From positions 1 through 47,910 of the forward strand of contig JAVWHX010000008.1 of NCBI GenBank assembly GCA_036639875.1: a stretch of 47,910 nt of DNA, given 5' to 3'. The stretch's first letter is position 1. Each line of letters starts with the position of its first letter. The stretch is from JAVWHX01 sp036639875 (GTDB taxonomy: Bacteria; Bacillota_I; Bacilli_A; Erysipelotrichales; Coprobacillaceae). Shown here one piece after another: positions 7,655-16,398 of this stretch. The notes beneath the pieces are model-generated. The model saw nothing but the letters and a program-made list of their open reading frames with translations, had not been told where the DNA came from and did no database searches. The position numbers and the translations under genes are program-made.

Positions 7655-9463
7655 ATGAAAATAGATCAATCACATATTAGAAACTTTTCAATAATTGCAC
7701 ATATTGATCATGGTAAATCTACTTTGGCAGATAGAATATTACAATTAACTGGAGCGGTGGCTGATAGAGATATGAAAGAACAACTCCTAGATAGTATGGA
7801 ACTAGAAAGAGAACGTGGAATTACTATAAAGTTGAATGCTGTTCAATTAACATATAAAGCAAAAAATGGAGAAGTTTACTTGTTACACCTTATTGATACT
7901 CCTGGTCATGTTGACTTCACATATGAAGTTTCTCGTTCATTAGCTGCTTGTGAAGGCGCTGTGCTGGTTGTTGATGCTGCTCAAGGGGTTGAAGCTCAGA
8001 CTCTTGCTAATGTCTTCTTGGCACTCGATAATGATTTAGAAATTTTACCTGTTATTAATAAAATTGATTTGCCAAGCGCTGATCCACAAAGAGTTATAAC
8101 TGAAATAGAAGATATTATTGGATTGCCTGCTGATGAGGCTCCGTTAATTTCAGCTAAGACTGGTTTGAATATTATTGATGTCTTAGAGGATATTGTGAAA
8201 AATGTTCCAGCTCCTCAAGGAAGCGTAGATAATCCAACTCAAGCTTTAATCTTTGATTCGTTATATGACAGTTATCGTGGTGTTATTGCATTTGTTTGTG
8301 TTAAAGAAGGAAAGATAAAGATTGGTGATCATATTAGATTTATGGCGACTGATGCTGTTTATGAAGTTTTAGAAGTCGGTGTAAGAACACCAAAAGAAGT
8401 TAAAAAAGAAGAATTGTTAACTGGTGAAGTTGGATGGATTGCAGCATCTATTAAATCAATTCAAGATGTTCATGTTGGAGATACTGTTACAACATTAGAA
8501 AATGCTTCATTAGAACAATTACCTGGTTATCGACAATTAAATCCAATGGTATTTTGTGGATTGTATCCTGTAGATAATGCTAGATATAAAGATTTAAGAG
8601 ATGCTTTAGATAAAATGAAATTAAGTGATTCTTCGCTTGTTTTTGAACCTGAAACTTCTCAAGCATTAGGGTTTGGATTTAGATGTGGTTTCTTAGGATT
8701 GCTTCATATGGATGTTATTCAAGAAAGATTGGAAAGAGAATTTGATTTAGAACTTATAGCAACTGCACCATCGGTTATATATCATTGTTTCTTAACGGAT
8801 GGTTCGATGATGACAATTGATAATCCATCTGATCTGCCTGAACAACAAAAAGTTGAAAAAATAGAAGAACCATTTGTAAAAGCATCAATCATGACACCAA
8901 ATGAATATGTTGGACCTATCATGGAATTGTGTCAATCAAAAAGAGGCGAATATATTAATATTGAATATATAGATGATATTAGAAGAAATGTTATCTATTT
9001 GCTTCCTTTAAGTGAAGTTGTTTATGATTTCTTTGATAAGTTAAAATCTTGTACAAAAGGTTATGCATCTTTTGATTATGAAATAGATGAATATAAAGCA
9101 AGTAAGCTAACACGAATGGACATTTTGTTAAATGGAGAAGTTGTCGATGCATTATCAACAATTGTTCATAAAGATTTTGCTTATAATCGTGGTCGTATTA
9201 TTTGCAATAAACTTAAAGATATTATTCCAAGACAAATGTTTGAAGTCCCTATTCAAGCAGCTTTGCAAGGTAAAGTTATTGCTCGTACAACAATTAAAGC
9301 TATGCGTAAGAACGTTTTAGCAAAATGTTATGGTGGAGATATTTCACGTAAGAGAAAGTTGCTAGAAAAACAAAAAGAAGGAAAGAAAAGAATGAAAGCA
9401 GTAGGGAGTGTTGAAATTCCACAGGATGCATTCATGGCAATTCTTTCTGTTGATGAAGATTAG
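7655..9463 (+). CDS. lepA: Elongation factor 4 (back-translocating GTPase LepA)
   Basis: A 602-residue translational GTPase with G1 AHIDHGKST, G2 ERERGITI, G3 DTPGHVDF and G4 NKIDLP. The EF4-specific C-terminal domain includes DILLNGEVVDALSTIVHKD and the basic end SRKRKLLEKQKEGKKRMK. LepA binds stalled or assembling ribosomes and can move tRNAs backward; it is usually non-essential. Length matches the family. ATG 7655 has an AAGGGAG site. It is a single-gene unit bounded by terminators on both sides. Confidence 0.97.
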   Translation: MKIDQSHIRNFSIIAHIDHGKSTLADRILQLTGAVADRDMKEQLLDSMELERERGITIKLNAVQLTYKAKNGEVYLLHLIDTPGHVDFTYEVSRSLAACEGAVLVVDAAQGVEAQTLANVFLALDNDLEILPVINKIDLPSADPQRVITEIEDIIGLPADEAPLISAKTGLNIIDVLEDIVKNVPAPQGSVDNPTQALIFDSLYDSYRGVIAFVCVKEGKIKIGDHIRFMATDAVYEVLEVGVRTPKEVKKEELLTGEVGWIAASIKSIQDVHVGDTVTTLENASLEQLPGYRQLNPMVFCGLYPVDNARYKDLRDALDKMKLSDSSLVFEPETSQALGFGFRCGFLGLLHMDVIQERLEREFDLELIATAPSVIYHCFLTDGSMMTIDNPSDLPEQQKVEKIEEPFVKASIMTPNEYVGPIMELCQSKRGEYINIEYIDDIRRNVIYLLPLSEVVYDFFDKLKSCTKGYASFDYEIDEYKASKLTRMDILLNGEVVDALSTIVHKDFAYNRGRIICNKLKDIIPRQMFEVPIQAALQGKVIARTTIKAMRKNVLAKCYGGDISRKRKLLEKQKEGKKRMKAVGSVEIPQDAFMAILSVDED

Positions 9464-9492
9464 GAGAATTTGTGAAATTCTCTTTTTCTTTT
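9464..9492 (+). terminator. Terminator after lepA
   Basis: GAGAATTT / AAATTCTC with loop GTG, followed by TTTTTCTTTT, one base after the lepA stop. Confidence 0.85.
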
Positions 9493-9495
9493 GTG

Positions 9496-9523
9496 TTGAT
9501 TTACTTTCAATATCGTATATAAT
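9496..9523 (+). promoter_or_regulatory. Likely sigma-A promoter of the penicillin-binding protein gene
   Basis: TTGATT (9496-9501), 16-base spacer, TATAAT (9518-9523); a second TATAAT overlaps at 9523-9528. AAGGAGGT follows at 9533-9540. Confidence 0.6.
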
Positions 9524-9549
9524 ATAATAGTTAAGGAGGTACATATATC

Positions 9550-11586
9550 GTGAAAATGTTCAATAAGAGTAAGATTAAGTTTGACGGAAAAAAAGAAGTA
9601 GAATTAAGAATAAAAAATCAAATCGATAATGTCATCTCAAGACGTTTTAAGATTTTAATGATTTTTGTTTTGATTATTGGTGTTGTCTTGATAGGAAGAT
9701 TATATATCATACAAATCAATCAAGAAGAATATTATAATACGAAACTGAATCAATATAATACAAGTGTTTTTCAAGCTGATACATATAGAGGAAATATATA
9801 CGACTATAACTATAATCGTATGGTTTATAATAAAAACATTAACTGTGCTACCTATTATGCAGTTAAAGGTATTAAAGATGAAGAGATATCTTTAATTGTT
9901 AATTTTTTGATTGAAAATGTAAAAGTTGACACTTCTTCTGTAACAGACAGAGAAAAGAAGGACTATCTCATAAAGAAGGATAAAGAATATGTAAAGAGTT
10001 TATTAACTGAAGAGGAACTTAAACAAGAGGACTCAGTTATTTACACATTACAATTACAACGTATTACAGAAGATATTCTTAATGAAAAGTTAACTGAAAC
10101 AGATATGAAGTATTATAAGTTATATTTTACAATTAAAAATTGTACAAATGGATCAATTGTTTTGTTAGAAGATTTATCAATTAAAGAAGCAAGTGTTATT
10201 GGAGAAAATTCTTCTTTATTACGTGGAATAAAGGTTACAAATGATTGGCAAAGAGAATACACATATGGTGATGATTTTAAACAAGTTTTAGGAAAAGTAA
10301 CAACAAAGAAACAAGGCTTACCAGCAACAACTAGAGATACTTTATTATCATTAGATTATAATAACGATTCTCGTGTTGGTATTAGTGGTATTGAAAGTCA
10401 ATACGAAAACTTATTAAGTGGTGATGATGCTAAGTATGCGATTACTTATGATAAAGATGGGACACCAGTCGTTTCTTCTTTAACTTCTGGAACAAAAGGT
10501 CAAAACTTAAGATTAACAATTGATTGGGAAATTCAAAAGGCTTTAGATGACGCTGTAGTGAGTGAGTTGAAAAGTCATACTGGATATAAGGAAAGGTTTA
10601 ATAACAATATCTTTGTTACATTAATCAATCCTAATACGGGTGCTATTATAGCGATGTCTGGTAAACAAAGAAATCAAAAAACTGGAGAAATTAATGATTA
10701 TGCAGCAGGAAATTATTTAAATGCTTATGAAATTGGTTCGACTTTTAAAGGTGCAACGGTTTATATGGCATTTAAGAATAATTTAATTCAACCTAATACT
10801 TATTTTATGGATGAACCAATTAAGATAAAAGGAACGAATATTAAAAAGTCTTGGAAAAATTTAGGTCGTATTAATGAAATTACTGCTTTGTCACAGTCAT
10901 CAAACGTTTATATGTGGAATATTGCTTTTAAACTTGGTGGTGGTAAATATGCTTATGATCAACCTCTGACTCTTGATAAAGCTGCATTTGATGTTGTAAG
11001 ACAATGTGCTGGAGAGTTAGGATTAGGGGTTAAGACGGGTGTTGATATTCCAAATGAAGCACTTGGTTATCGTGGAAGTGCAAGAGAAAGTGGAAACTTA
11101 TTAGACTTTGTAATTGGACAATATGATACTTATACGACGATGCAAATGGCTCAATATATTTCTACTATTGCAAATGCGGGCAAACGCATTCAACCACATT
11201 TATTCTATGAAACATTTGAAGAAGATACTGATGGAACCAAAACATCGCTTGTACGTCACAAAGTAAAGGTGTTGGATGATGTATCAAAATACACATTAGC
11301 TTTTGAACGAGTAAGAACTGGTTTTAGAACTGGGGCTACAAGTGGTTTGGCGAAGAGTGTTGATGGTTATTATCAATCAGCAGGTAAGACTGGGACTGCC
11401 CAAGTTTTTGATAAAGATGGAATAAGTTATCCAAATCATGCCTTTGTTGGGTATGCTCCTTATGATAATCCACAAGTCGCAGTTGCCTGTATGGCAGAGC
11501 GCCAAACTTCAGGAGAATCATGTAAACCACTCGCAAAATTGGCTTTAACGAAATACTTTGACAAATATGGTGTAAAAAGTGAATAA
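9550..11586 (+). CDS. Class B penicillin-binding protein (peptidoglycan transpeptidase)
   Basis: A 678-residue membrane-anchored D,D-transpeptidase that cross-links peptidoglycan outside the cell. It has a cytoplasmic N-terminus, one membrane segment (about 33-54), a dimerisation domain with RGNIYDYN, and a transpeptidase domain with STFK (Ser397 nucleophile), SSN (450-452) and KTG (613-615). GTG 9550 is favoured because AAGGAGGT ends nine bases upstream; ATG 9556 is the alternative. Family members work with FtsW or RodA in septal or side-wall synthesis, and neither partner is in the window, so PBP2b-like versus PBP2a-like role stays open. No PASTA domain is seen. Confidence 0.93.
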   Translation: MKMFNKSKIKFDGKKEVELRIKNQIDNVISRRFKILMIFVLIIGVVLIGRLYIIQINQEEYYNTKLNQYNTSVFQADTYRGNIYDYNYNRMVYNKNINCATYYAVKGIKDEEISLIVNFLIENVKVDTSSVTDREKKDYLIKKDKEYVKSLLTEEELKQEDSVIYTLQLQRITEDILNEKLTETDMKYYKLYFTIKNCTNGSIVLLEDLSIKEASVIGENSSLLRGIKVTNDWQREYTYGDDFKQVLGKVTTKKQGLPATTRDTLLSLDYNNDSRVGISGIESQYENLLSGDDAKYAITYDKDGTPVVSSLTSGTKGQNLRLTIDWEIQKALDDAVVSELKSHTGYKERFNNNIFVTLINPNTGAIIAMSGKQRNQKTGEINDYAAGNYLNAYEIGSTFKGATVYMAFKNNLIQPNTYFMDEPIKIKGTNIKKSWKNLGRINEITALSQSSNVYMWNIAFKLGGGKYAYDQPLTLDKAAFDVVRQCAGELGLGVKTGVDIPNEALGYRGSARESGNLLDFVIGQYDTYTTMQMAQYISTIANAGKRIQPHLFYETFEEDTDGTKTSLVRHKVKVLDDVSKYTLAFERVRTGFRTGATSGLAKSVDGYYQSAGKTGTAQVFDKDGISYPNHAFVGYAPYDNPQVAVACMAERQTSGESCKPLAKLALTKYFDKYGVKSE

Positions 11587-11651
11587 AGTTATAGCATTTT
11601 TCTAAACAATATGCTATTATATTATGGCGAAGTCATGATGGAGGTGTAAAA

Positions 11652-11801
11652 ATGAGAGAAAACATCATTTTAAAATGTACAGAATGTGGTGAAGAAAACT
11701 ACATTAATACTAAAAATAAAAGAAATCATCCAGATAGAATGGAAGTTCAAAAATACTGTCCAAGATGTAACAAAAAAACAACTCATAAAGAAAAGAAATA
11801 A
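11652..11801 (+). CDS. rpmG: 50S ribosomal protein L33
   Basis: A 49-residue basic protein (MRENIILKCTECGEENYIN, then YCPRCNKKTTHKEKK). Both CxxC pairs are kept, so this is the zinc-binding form of L33. GGAGGTG precedes ATG 11652. Firmicutes often carry several rpmG copies, some replacing each other under zinc limitation; only this one is in the window. A short terminator follows. Confidence 0.95.
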   Translation: MRENIILKCTECGEENYINTKNKRNHPDRMEVQKYCPRCNKKTTHKEKK

Positions 11802-11819
11802 GCCATTTGGCTTTTTTTC
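11800..11819 (+). terminator. Short terminator after rpmG
   Basis: AAGCC / GGCTT with loop ATTT followed by seven more T-rich bases, overlapping the stop codon of rpmG. Confidence 0.65.
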
Positions 11820-11841
11820 TTTATAATAAAGGAGAATTGAT

Positions 11842-12453
11842 ATGATTAAGAAATTAATTTTAGGTAGAGTCGAGACAAACTGTTATGTTGTTTATAATGA
11901 GAAGAAGGAATGTCTTGTTATTGATCCAGGTGATATAGGAAAAAAGATTGTTAATTATTTAACTGAAAATGAAATGGTTTTAAAAGCTATTTTATTAACT
12001 CATGGACATTTTGATCATATTGGTGCAGTTGATTATTTATATAATAAATATACATGTCCAATTTATACTCATAAGGAATCTTTTGGATTGCTTTATGATC
12101 CAAATCTTAACTTGTCTTGCTTTGAAAATGCTTTTAAGATTGAGTCACCAATTTTAGAAGCATCTGATGAAATGGAAATTGCTGGATTTGAAATAAAGTG
12201 GTTATTGTTAGAGGGTCATTGTGCTGGAAGCAGTATGATATATATTGAATCTGAGAATGCTTTGTTTAGTGGTGATGTTTTGTTTGCAGGTTCAATTGGA
12301 AGATTTGATTTTCCTACATCATCACATTTATTAACTAAACAATCTTTAGAAACTATTAAGTCACTTGATTTTGACGCTAGACTATTACCTGGTCATGGTG
12401 AAGAAAGTACACTTTTATATGAAAAAATGAATAATCCTTACTTAAAGTCATAA
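11842..12453 (+). CDS. yqgX: MBL-fold metallo-hydrolase (YqgX/glyoxalase II-like)
   Basis: A 203-residue metallo-beta-lactamase fold with the dinuclear zinc motif THGHFDHIG, the downstream histidine in EGHCAGS, GDVLFAGSIGR and LLPGHGEES. This matches the YqgX/hydroxyacylglutathione-hydrolase-like group, which cleaves thioesters such as lactoyl-thiol adducts. The conserved position just upstream of comGA also occurs in Bacillus. AAAGGAG precedes ATG 11842, and a terminator separates it from comGA. Confidence 0.9.
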   Translation: MIKKLILGRVETNCYVVYNEKKECLVIDPGDIGKKIVNYLTENEMVLKAILLTHGHFDHIGAVDYLYNKYTCPIYTHKESFGLLYDPNLNLSCFENAFKIESPILEASDEMEIAGFEIKWLLLEGHCAGSSMIYIESENALFSGDVLFAGSIGRFDFPTSSHLLTKQSLETIKSLDFDARLLPGHGEESTLLYEKMNNPYLKS

Positions 12454-12476
12454 AAAAATGACTTTTTTTATTTTTT
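12444..12476 (+). terminator. Terminator between yqgX and comGA
   Basis: AAAGTCAT / ATGACTTT with an A6 loop and a T7 run. The stem contains the stop codon. Confidence 0.8.
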
Positions 12477-12524
12477 AAAAGAAAAAAGCAAAAATAATGC
12501 GTATATAGAAGTAGGAGGGTTGTT

Positions 12525-13508
12525 ATGGAAGAATTATTTGAGAAGATGATATATCGAGCCTTAACAAAGAAAGCGACTGATATACATATGTTTTTGAAAG
12601 AAAGATTATCTGTTCAGTTTAGAGTGTTTGGTAATTTATTAAAGTATGATGAGTTTGATAATGAGCAGGGTAGTAAACTTATGAATTATATTAAGTATAA
12701 GTCAATGATTAATATGAACTATAAACTATTACCTCAGACTGGTGATTTTATTGTTAGTATTTCTCAGAAGGACTATTATTTAAGAATATCTTATTTGCCT
12801 ACATTAGATTTTGAAAGTATTGTTATTCGTATTTTGAATAATCATGAGCCACTTACTATTGAAGAACTTACGCATTTAGATGATATCAAGAGTTATCTGT
12901 ATTGGTTAACACATCAAAGTTCTGGTTTATTTCTTATCAGTGGAGCTACAGGATCAGGAAAGTCAACGACTTTGTATACTTTGCTTGATGAAATAAGTAA
13001 GCAAGATAATAAGAATATCATAACTATTGAAGATCCAATTGAAATGCATAAAGAGAAATGTTTACAAATTGAATTAAATGAGAAATTGGGGATTACATAT
13101 CATCAAACACTTAAACAGATTTTAAGACATGATCCAGATGTTATTATGATAGGTGAGATTAGAGATGAGGATACAGCTAAGGTTGCTATTACATGTGCTT
13201 TGACAGGACATCTGGTTTTGACAACGATTCATGCAAGTAATGCTATTCTATCTCTAAAAAGGCTCATAAATTTAGGCATTGATAGTGTTGATTTAAGTGA
13301 TCTTGTCATTGGGGCGATGTCACAGAGAATTAAGTATGATACAAAAAAGAAAGAAGTGATTGTTTTATCTGAAGTTCTAACAAGGGAACAGGTTAAAACC
13401 TACTTGAATCATAATGAAGTAAAGTATAATGATTTCTTATATCAGGCAAAAAAACTAATAAAGCAGGGATATGATAAAGATTTGTTTGTAGGTGAACTTA
13501 ATGAATAA
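12525..13508 (+). CDS. comGA: Competence pseudopilus assembly ATPase ComGA
   Basis: A 327-residue GspE/PilB-type secretion ATPase that powers assembly of the DNA-uptake pseudopilus at the inner face of the membrane. Visible are Walker A GATGSGKST (140-148), the Asp box IITIEDPIE, Walker B DPDVIMIGEIRD and the His box TTIHASN. It lacks the long N-terminal domain of PilB, as usual for ComGA. AGGAGGG precedes ATG 12525. It is the first gene of a seven-gene comG operon; its stop overlaps the comGB start. Confidence 0.95.
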   Translation: MEELFEKMIYRALTKKATDIHMFLKERLSVQFRVFGNLLKYDEFDNEQGSKLMNYIKYKSMINMNYKLLPQTGDFIVSISQKDYYLRISYLPTLDFESIVIRILNNHEPLTIEELTHLDDIKSYLYWLTHQSSGLFLISGATGSGKSTTLYTLLDEISKQDNKNIITIEDPIEMHKEKCLQIELNEKLGITYHQTLKQILRHDPDVIMIGEIRDEDTAKVAITCALTGHLVLTTIHASNAILSLKRLINLGIDSVDLSDLVIGAMSQRIKYDTKKKEVIVLSEVLTREQVKTYLNHNEVKYNDFLYQAKKLIKQGYDKDLFVGELNE

Positions 13509-14499
13509 AGAATATTTGTTTTTAAAGAATTTTTATGGTCTTTTATCTGCTGGTTACAGTATTGAAGAGTCTCTTTTGATTTGTAGTCATATCCTTCATT
13601 ATAGTCCTATTCAAAGCATGATCGATCAGTTGAAACAAGGTGAGGGCATAGAAAGTATTTTACTTCAGTCGAACTTACCAAAAACCTTTAGAGAATACTT
13701 TGCTTTTTTTCAAAACAAGAATTGTTTATCAGAAGCGATTGAAAAATCTTTAAATATCTGTCTATCTAAACAAGATTATCAAAATCAATTAAAATCAAAA
13801 CTAACTTATCCTCTTATTCTCTTTGTTTTTTTATTCTTGTTTTCATTATTTGTTATTTTTATATTGTTGCCAAATGTTGATCAATTGTTTAGTTCTTTTG
13901 GTATTCAAAAGAGTATGTTTGTAGAAATTGTTTATAAACTATTTTATGTTTTACCTTTAATGCTTGTTGTTATATGTAGTGTTGTTATTTTCCTTGTTTT
14001 TAGGCTTCTTATAGCTTTAAAAAAGAAATCTTTTAGAGTTATAGAAAGATATCTAAGATATCCATTATTTAAGATATGTTTGAAGAAGTATTTCTCTTTA
14101 AAGTTTGCTGTTTATTATAATGAACTTCTAAAGGAAGAGATGGATAGTGCAACAATCATATCAGTTCTTAATGATCAAATGACTCATAATAATCTAAAAA
14201 TTGTTTTATATGAAATGAGTAATCGCATGAATGATGGTGAAGCTTTAGAAAATATCTTAGAAGATTTTGAATACTTGGATGAACTTTTTCTTACATTTTT
14301 TAAAATGTATATGAAGAACCCTAAAGAAAGTTATTCGTTAAATCATTATATTGATTTTACTTATCAACAAATAGATATTTGGGTTGCACAGTTTTTAAAG
14401 TTTTTGGTTCCATCAATATATTGTTTTGTGGCAGTGTTTGTTATTACGATATATATTTCTATCATTATTCCAATGATGAATGTTATATCAGATATTTAA
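13501..14499 (+). CDS. comGB: Competence pseudopilus platform protein ComGB
   Basis: A 332-residue polytopic membrane protein of the GspF/PilC family with two F domains. Membrane segments lie near 100-125, 145-172 and at the C-terminus (FVAVFVITIYISIIIP). It is the inner-membrane platform that couples ComGA to pseudopilin extrusion. I choose ATG 13501, which overlaps the comGA stop by eight bases and has AGGTGA upstream; a GTG at 13492 is the alternative. Confidence 0.92.
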   Translation: MNKEYLFLKNFYGLLSAGYSIEESLLICSHILHYSPIQSMIDQLKQGEGIESILLQSNLPKTFREYFAFFQNKNCLSEAIEKSLNICLSKQDYQNQLKSKLTYPLILFVFLFLFSLFVIFILLPNVDQLFSSFGIQKSMFVEIVYKLFYVLPLMLVVICSVVIFLVFRLLIALKKKSFRVIERYLRYPLFKICLKKYFSLKFAVYYNELLKEEMDSATIISVLNDQMTHNNLKIVLYEMSNRMNDGEALENILEDFEYLDELFLTFFKMYMKNPKESYSLNHYIDFTYQQIDIWVAQFLKFLVPSIYCFVAVFVITIYISIIIPMMNVISDI

Positions 14500-14511
14500 A
14501 GGAGAAAATTT

Positions 14512-14814
14512 ATGAATAAAAAAGGATTTACTTTAATAGAAATGGTTTTTTGTATTTCAGTTATATTGATTATTTTATTACTTGTTATTCCTAACGTAAC
14601 ATCAAAAAACAGTGTTGTTAAGGATAAAGGCTGTGAGGCACAAATTGAGGTTGTCAATTCACAAATTTTATTATATGAAATAGAGAATGGTGAATTACCA
14701 ACTAGTATTTCTGATTTAACGAGTGGAACTCATCCATATTTAACAGAAAAGCAAGGCACATGTCCTAACGGGAAAGGAATTTTAATAAGCGATGGACAAG
14801 CTTATGTTGACTAA
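14512..14814 (+). CDS. comGC: Major competence pseudopilin ComGC
   Basis: A 100-residue type IV prepilin-like protein, MNKKG-FTLIEM followed by a hydrophobic helix. ComC peptidase is expected to cut after Gly5 and methylate Phe6. Two cysteines (in KGCEAQ and GTCPNG) may form the disulfide known for ComGC. The major subunit of the pseudopilus pulls transforming DNA across the wall. AAAGGAG precedes the ATG. Confidence 0.94.
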   Translation: MNKKGFTLIEMVFCISVILIILLLVIPNVTSKNSVVKDKGCEAQIEVVNSQILLYEIENGELPTSISDLTSGTHPYLTEKQGTCPNGKGILISDGQAYVD

Positions 14815-15199
14815 TAAAGGATTTACACTTATTGAAACATTGTTTGTTATGTTTATCATATGCGTCCTATTTACGATTACAATGACCTTAAGGATGCCAG
14901 AAAAGAAAATAGAAAAAGATGTTCAAGAGATATCTCATTTTATTAAAGCAGCACAAATTGATGCAATGAGGTACAAGCAAACATCTACGCTTCTTTTTTC
15001 ACATGACAAAGTTGAATATTCTTATCTTGATAAAGATTACGAGTATATATTAAGGGATAATTTACACTTTGATGAACATCAGTTAACCTTTAATTCAACA
15101 GGTGGTATTAAAGGTGCAAAAACTGTTACATTACATATAAATGATAAACAGTATGAATTTGTTTTTCAAGTTGGGAGTGGGTGCTTTTATGTTAGATAA
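14792..15199 (+). CDS. comGD: Competence minor pseudopilin ComGD
   Basis: A 135-residue prepilin-like protein with the processing signal TNKG-FTLIET and a GspH-like N-terminal helix. It overlaps the 3' end of comGC. Two starts are possible: ATG 14792 (ten-residue leader, chosen, with AAAGGA about 14 bases upstream) and ATG 14804 (six-residue leader). The globular part is poorly conserved, as is usual for minor pseudopilins. It precedes and overlaps comGE. Confidence 0.88.
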   Translation: MDKLMLTNKGFTLIETLFVMFIICVLFTITMTLRMPEKKIEKDVQEISHFIKAAQIDAMRYKQTSTLLFSHDKVEYSYLDKDYEYILRDNLHFDEHQLTFNSTGGIKGAKTVTLHINDKQYEFVFQVGSGCFYVR

Positions 15200-15398
15200 G
15201 AAAGGTTCTACTTTAATTGAAAGCTTATTTGCTTTAGAAATATTTGTTTGTGTATTGGTTGTCTATGTTGGTTTGTTTCAAAGTGTCTTTAAACAGGAGT
15301 TGAAAATGAAGTCTATATATCAAGAGATTACTGAAAAGGAGGGAGATGTCTTATACCAAGAAGATTTTGTAAGTTTGATAGAAAAGGTTTTACATTAG
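15189..15398 (+). CDS. comGE: Competence minor pseudopilin ComGE
   Basis: A 69-residue protein, MLDKKG-STLIESLFALEIF, with a class III prepilin cleavage signal (Ser instead of Phe after the Gly) and a single hydrophobic helix. ATG 15189 is preferred over upstream in-frame starts because it puts the KKGSTLIE signal at the N-terminus. It overlaps comGD by 11 bases. Its 3' part overlaps, in another frame, the region encoding the ComGF prepilin signal (15383-15406). Confidence 0.82.
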   Translation: MLDKKGSTLIESLFALEIFVCVLVVYVGLFQSVFKQELKMKSIYQEITEKEGDVLYQEDFVSLIEKVLH

Positions 15399-15799
15399 TA
15401 GAAGTTTTGTTGTCACTAAGTATTGTTTTGATTATAACTACATCTATGTTTTCGATGTATCGGCTTGTTGCACATAGTCAAAATATTGAAGAAACTGATG
15501 AAGATGTATTTATTGCTGCTAAGCAAGTGAGTCAATATGTTCTTGGAACAAGATATAAGGAATTATCTAATTCGTATACTTATGTTGATCTGCAACAACA
15601 ACAAATGACTTTCTCGTTTAATAATCACCGATTAGTTAAAACACCAGGATTTGAAATTCTATTAACCGATATTGATAATGTTCATTTCGAGATACAAGGT
15701 GATTTTATTTATATGAATATAACGCGCAATGAGAAGGAATATCGTTTTTTAATTAATAAGGCAAGGAAGGTTAAAGATGAAACTGAAGAAGTTGAATAA
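15353..15799 (+). CDS. comGF: Competence minor pseudopilin ComGF (start codon unresolved)
   Basis: The frame encodes the prepilin signal RKGFTLVEVLLSLSIVLI (from 15380) followed by a globular part of about 120 residues (YVDLQQQQMTF, FEIQGDFIYMNITRNEKEYRF) typical of ComGF. Between the upstream stop at 15332 and the signal there is no ATG, GTG, TTG, CTG or ATT in this frame; only ATA at 15353 lies at a usable distance from AAGGAGGG (15336-15343). An ATG at 15346 is in another frame and stops after eight codons. The first canonical start (TTG 15407) would remove the signal. A rare start, a frameshift or an indel is possible. It overlaps comGE and comGG. Confidence 0.75.
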   Translation: MPRRFCKFDRKGFTLVEVLLSLSIVLIITTSMFSMYRLVAHSQNIEETDEDVFIAAKQVSQYVLGTRYKELSNSYTYVDLQQQQMTFSFNNHRLVKTPGFEILLTDIDNVHFEIQGDFIYMNITRNEKEYRFLINKARKVKDETEEVE

Positions 15800-16160
15800 T
15801 TGTGGTTCTGCCTTACAAATTGTTTTGGTTATATTTGTAGTCATGACTTTTGCATTAACCTCTTGTTTAGTACTTATGAAAACAATGAGTGCTAACTCAT
15901 TAAAAATAGAACATATAATGAAACAGAAAAATTTAGAAATTATGTTGGTTTCATATTATATTGATCAACTAGAAAACGATATTTTATTAAGTGATAGTTA
16001 TTCAAATCAAAATACGAAAATTGAATATAGTGTTGATGTTATATCAACTTACTATGAAATTTTGACGGATATATCTTTTGATAATTGTCAGTATCAATTG
16101 TTGATGCAAGTGGATCTTGATACTCGTGAAGTTTTAAAAATTGAATATAAGGAGGGATAA
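15777..16160 (+). CDS. comGG: ComGG-like competence pseudopilus protein
   Basis: A 127-residue protein with a basic start (MKLKKLNNCGSALQ), one membrane helix (about 13-33) and a polar C-terminal domain. Position as seventh gene and GspK/PilX-like layout (no Glu5 prepilin signature) suggest ComGG. It overlaps comGF by 23 bases. Sequence conservation in this family is weak, so the name rests mainly on operon position. Confidence 0.72.
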   Translation: MKLKKLNNCGSALQIVLVIFVVMTFALTSCLVLMKTMSANSLKIEHIMKQKNLEIMLVSYYIDQLENDILLSDSYSNQNTKIEYSVDVISTYYEILTDISFDNCQYQLLMQVDLDTREVLKIEYKEG

Positions 16161-16161
16161 A

Positions 16162-16317
16162 ATGTTTTATTTTCTATTTGGAATATTGATATTATGCTTT
16201 TGTTTGCATTTTTATAGAAATACAAAATGTAAAGATAATCATAAATTACATCAAAGGCTAGGAATTATTATTTATTCACTATTAATTCTTGATTTTTTGA
16301 TTGCTTTACTCTATTAA
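16162..16317 (+). CDS. 51-residue two-helix membrane protein at the end of the comG operon
   Basis: ATG 16162 lies one base after the comGG stop behind a perfect AGGAGGG that is inside the comGG 3' end, so it is clearly set up for translation. The product has two hydrophobic segments (FYFLFGILILCFCLHFY and LGIIIYSLLILDFLIALLY) joined by a short basic loop. I do not recognise a family. Bacillus comG also ends with small genes, but homology is not evident. A role in pseudopilus function is inference from position. Confidence 0.65.
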   Translation: MFYFLFGILILCFCLHFYRNTKCKDNHKLHQRLGIIIYSLLILDFLIALLY

Positions 16318-16337
16318 GGTCGAAAATGCATTTTTAT

Positions 16338-16366
16338 TTTACATATAGTCTATTTTTTGTTATAAT
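16338..16366 (+). promoter_or_regulatory. Likely sigma-A promoter of efp
   Basis: TTTACA (16338-16343), 17-base spacer, TATAAT (16361-16366) with extended TG at 16358-16359. Confidence 0.75.
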
Positions 16367-16398
16367 GCTAAAGGATATAATACAAAGGAGAGATATGT

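Noticed and set aside
9132..9320. 62-codon open frame inside lepA
   Set aside because: Different frame within a fully conserved gene, no ribosome site.
11591..11617. ATAGCAT / ATGCTAT inverted repeat upstream of rpmG
   Set aside because: Seven-base arms with a 13-base loop, no T run and not touching the ribosome site; too weak to call a terminator or regulator.
12454..12466. AAAA-N5-TTTT resembling a ComK box upstream of comGA
   Set aside because: It is part of the yqgX terminator stem and T run; such patterns are common in AT-rich terminators.
12498..12505. TGCGTATA, one base from a ComX/SigX-type box, 20 bases before comGA
   Set aside because: A single short match without a second copy at another competence gene here; insufficient support.
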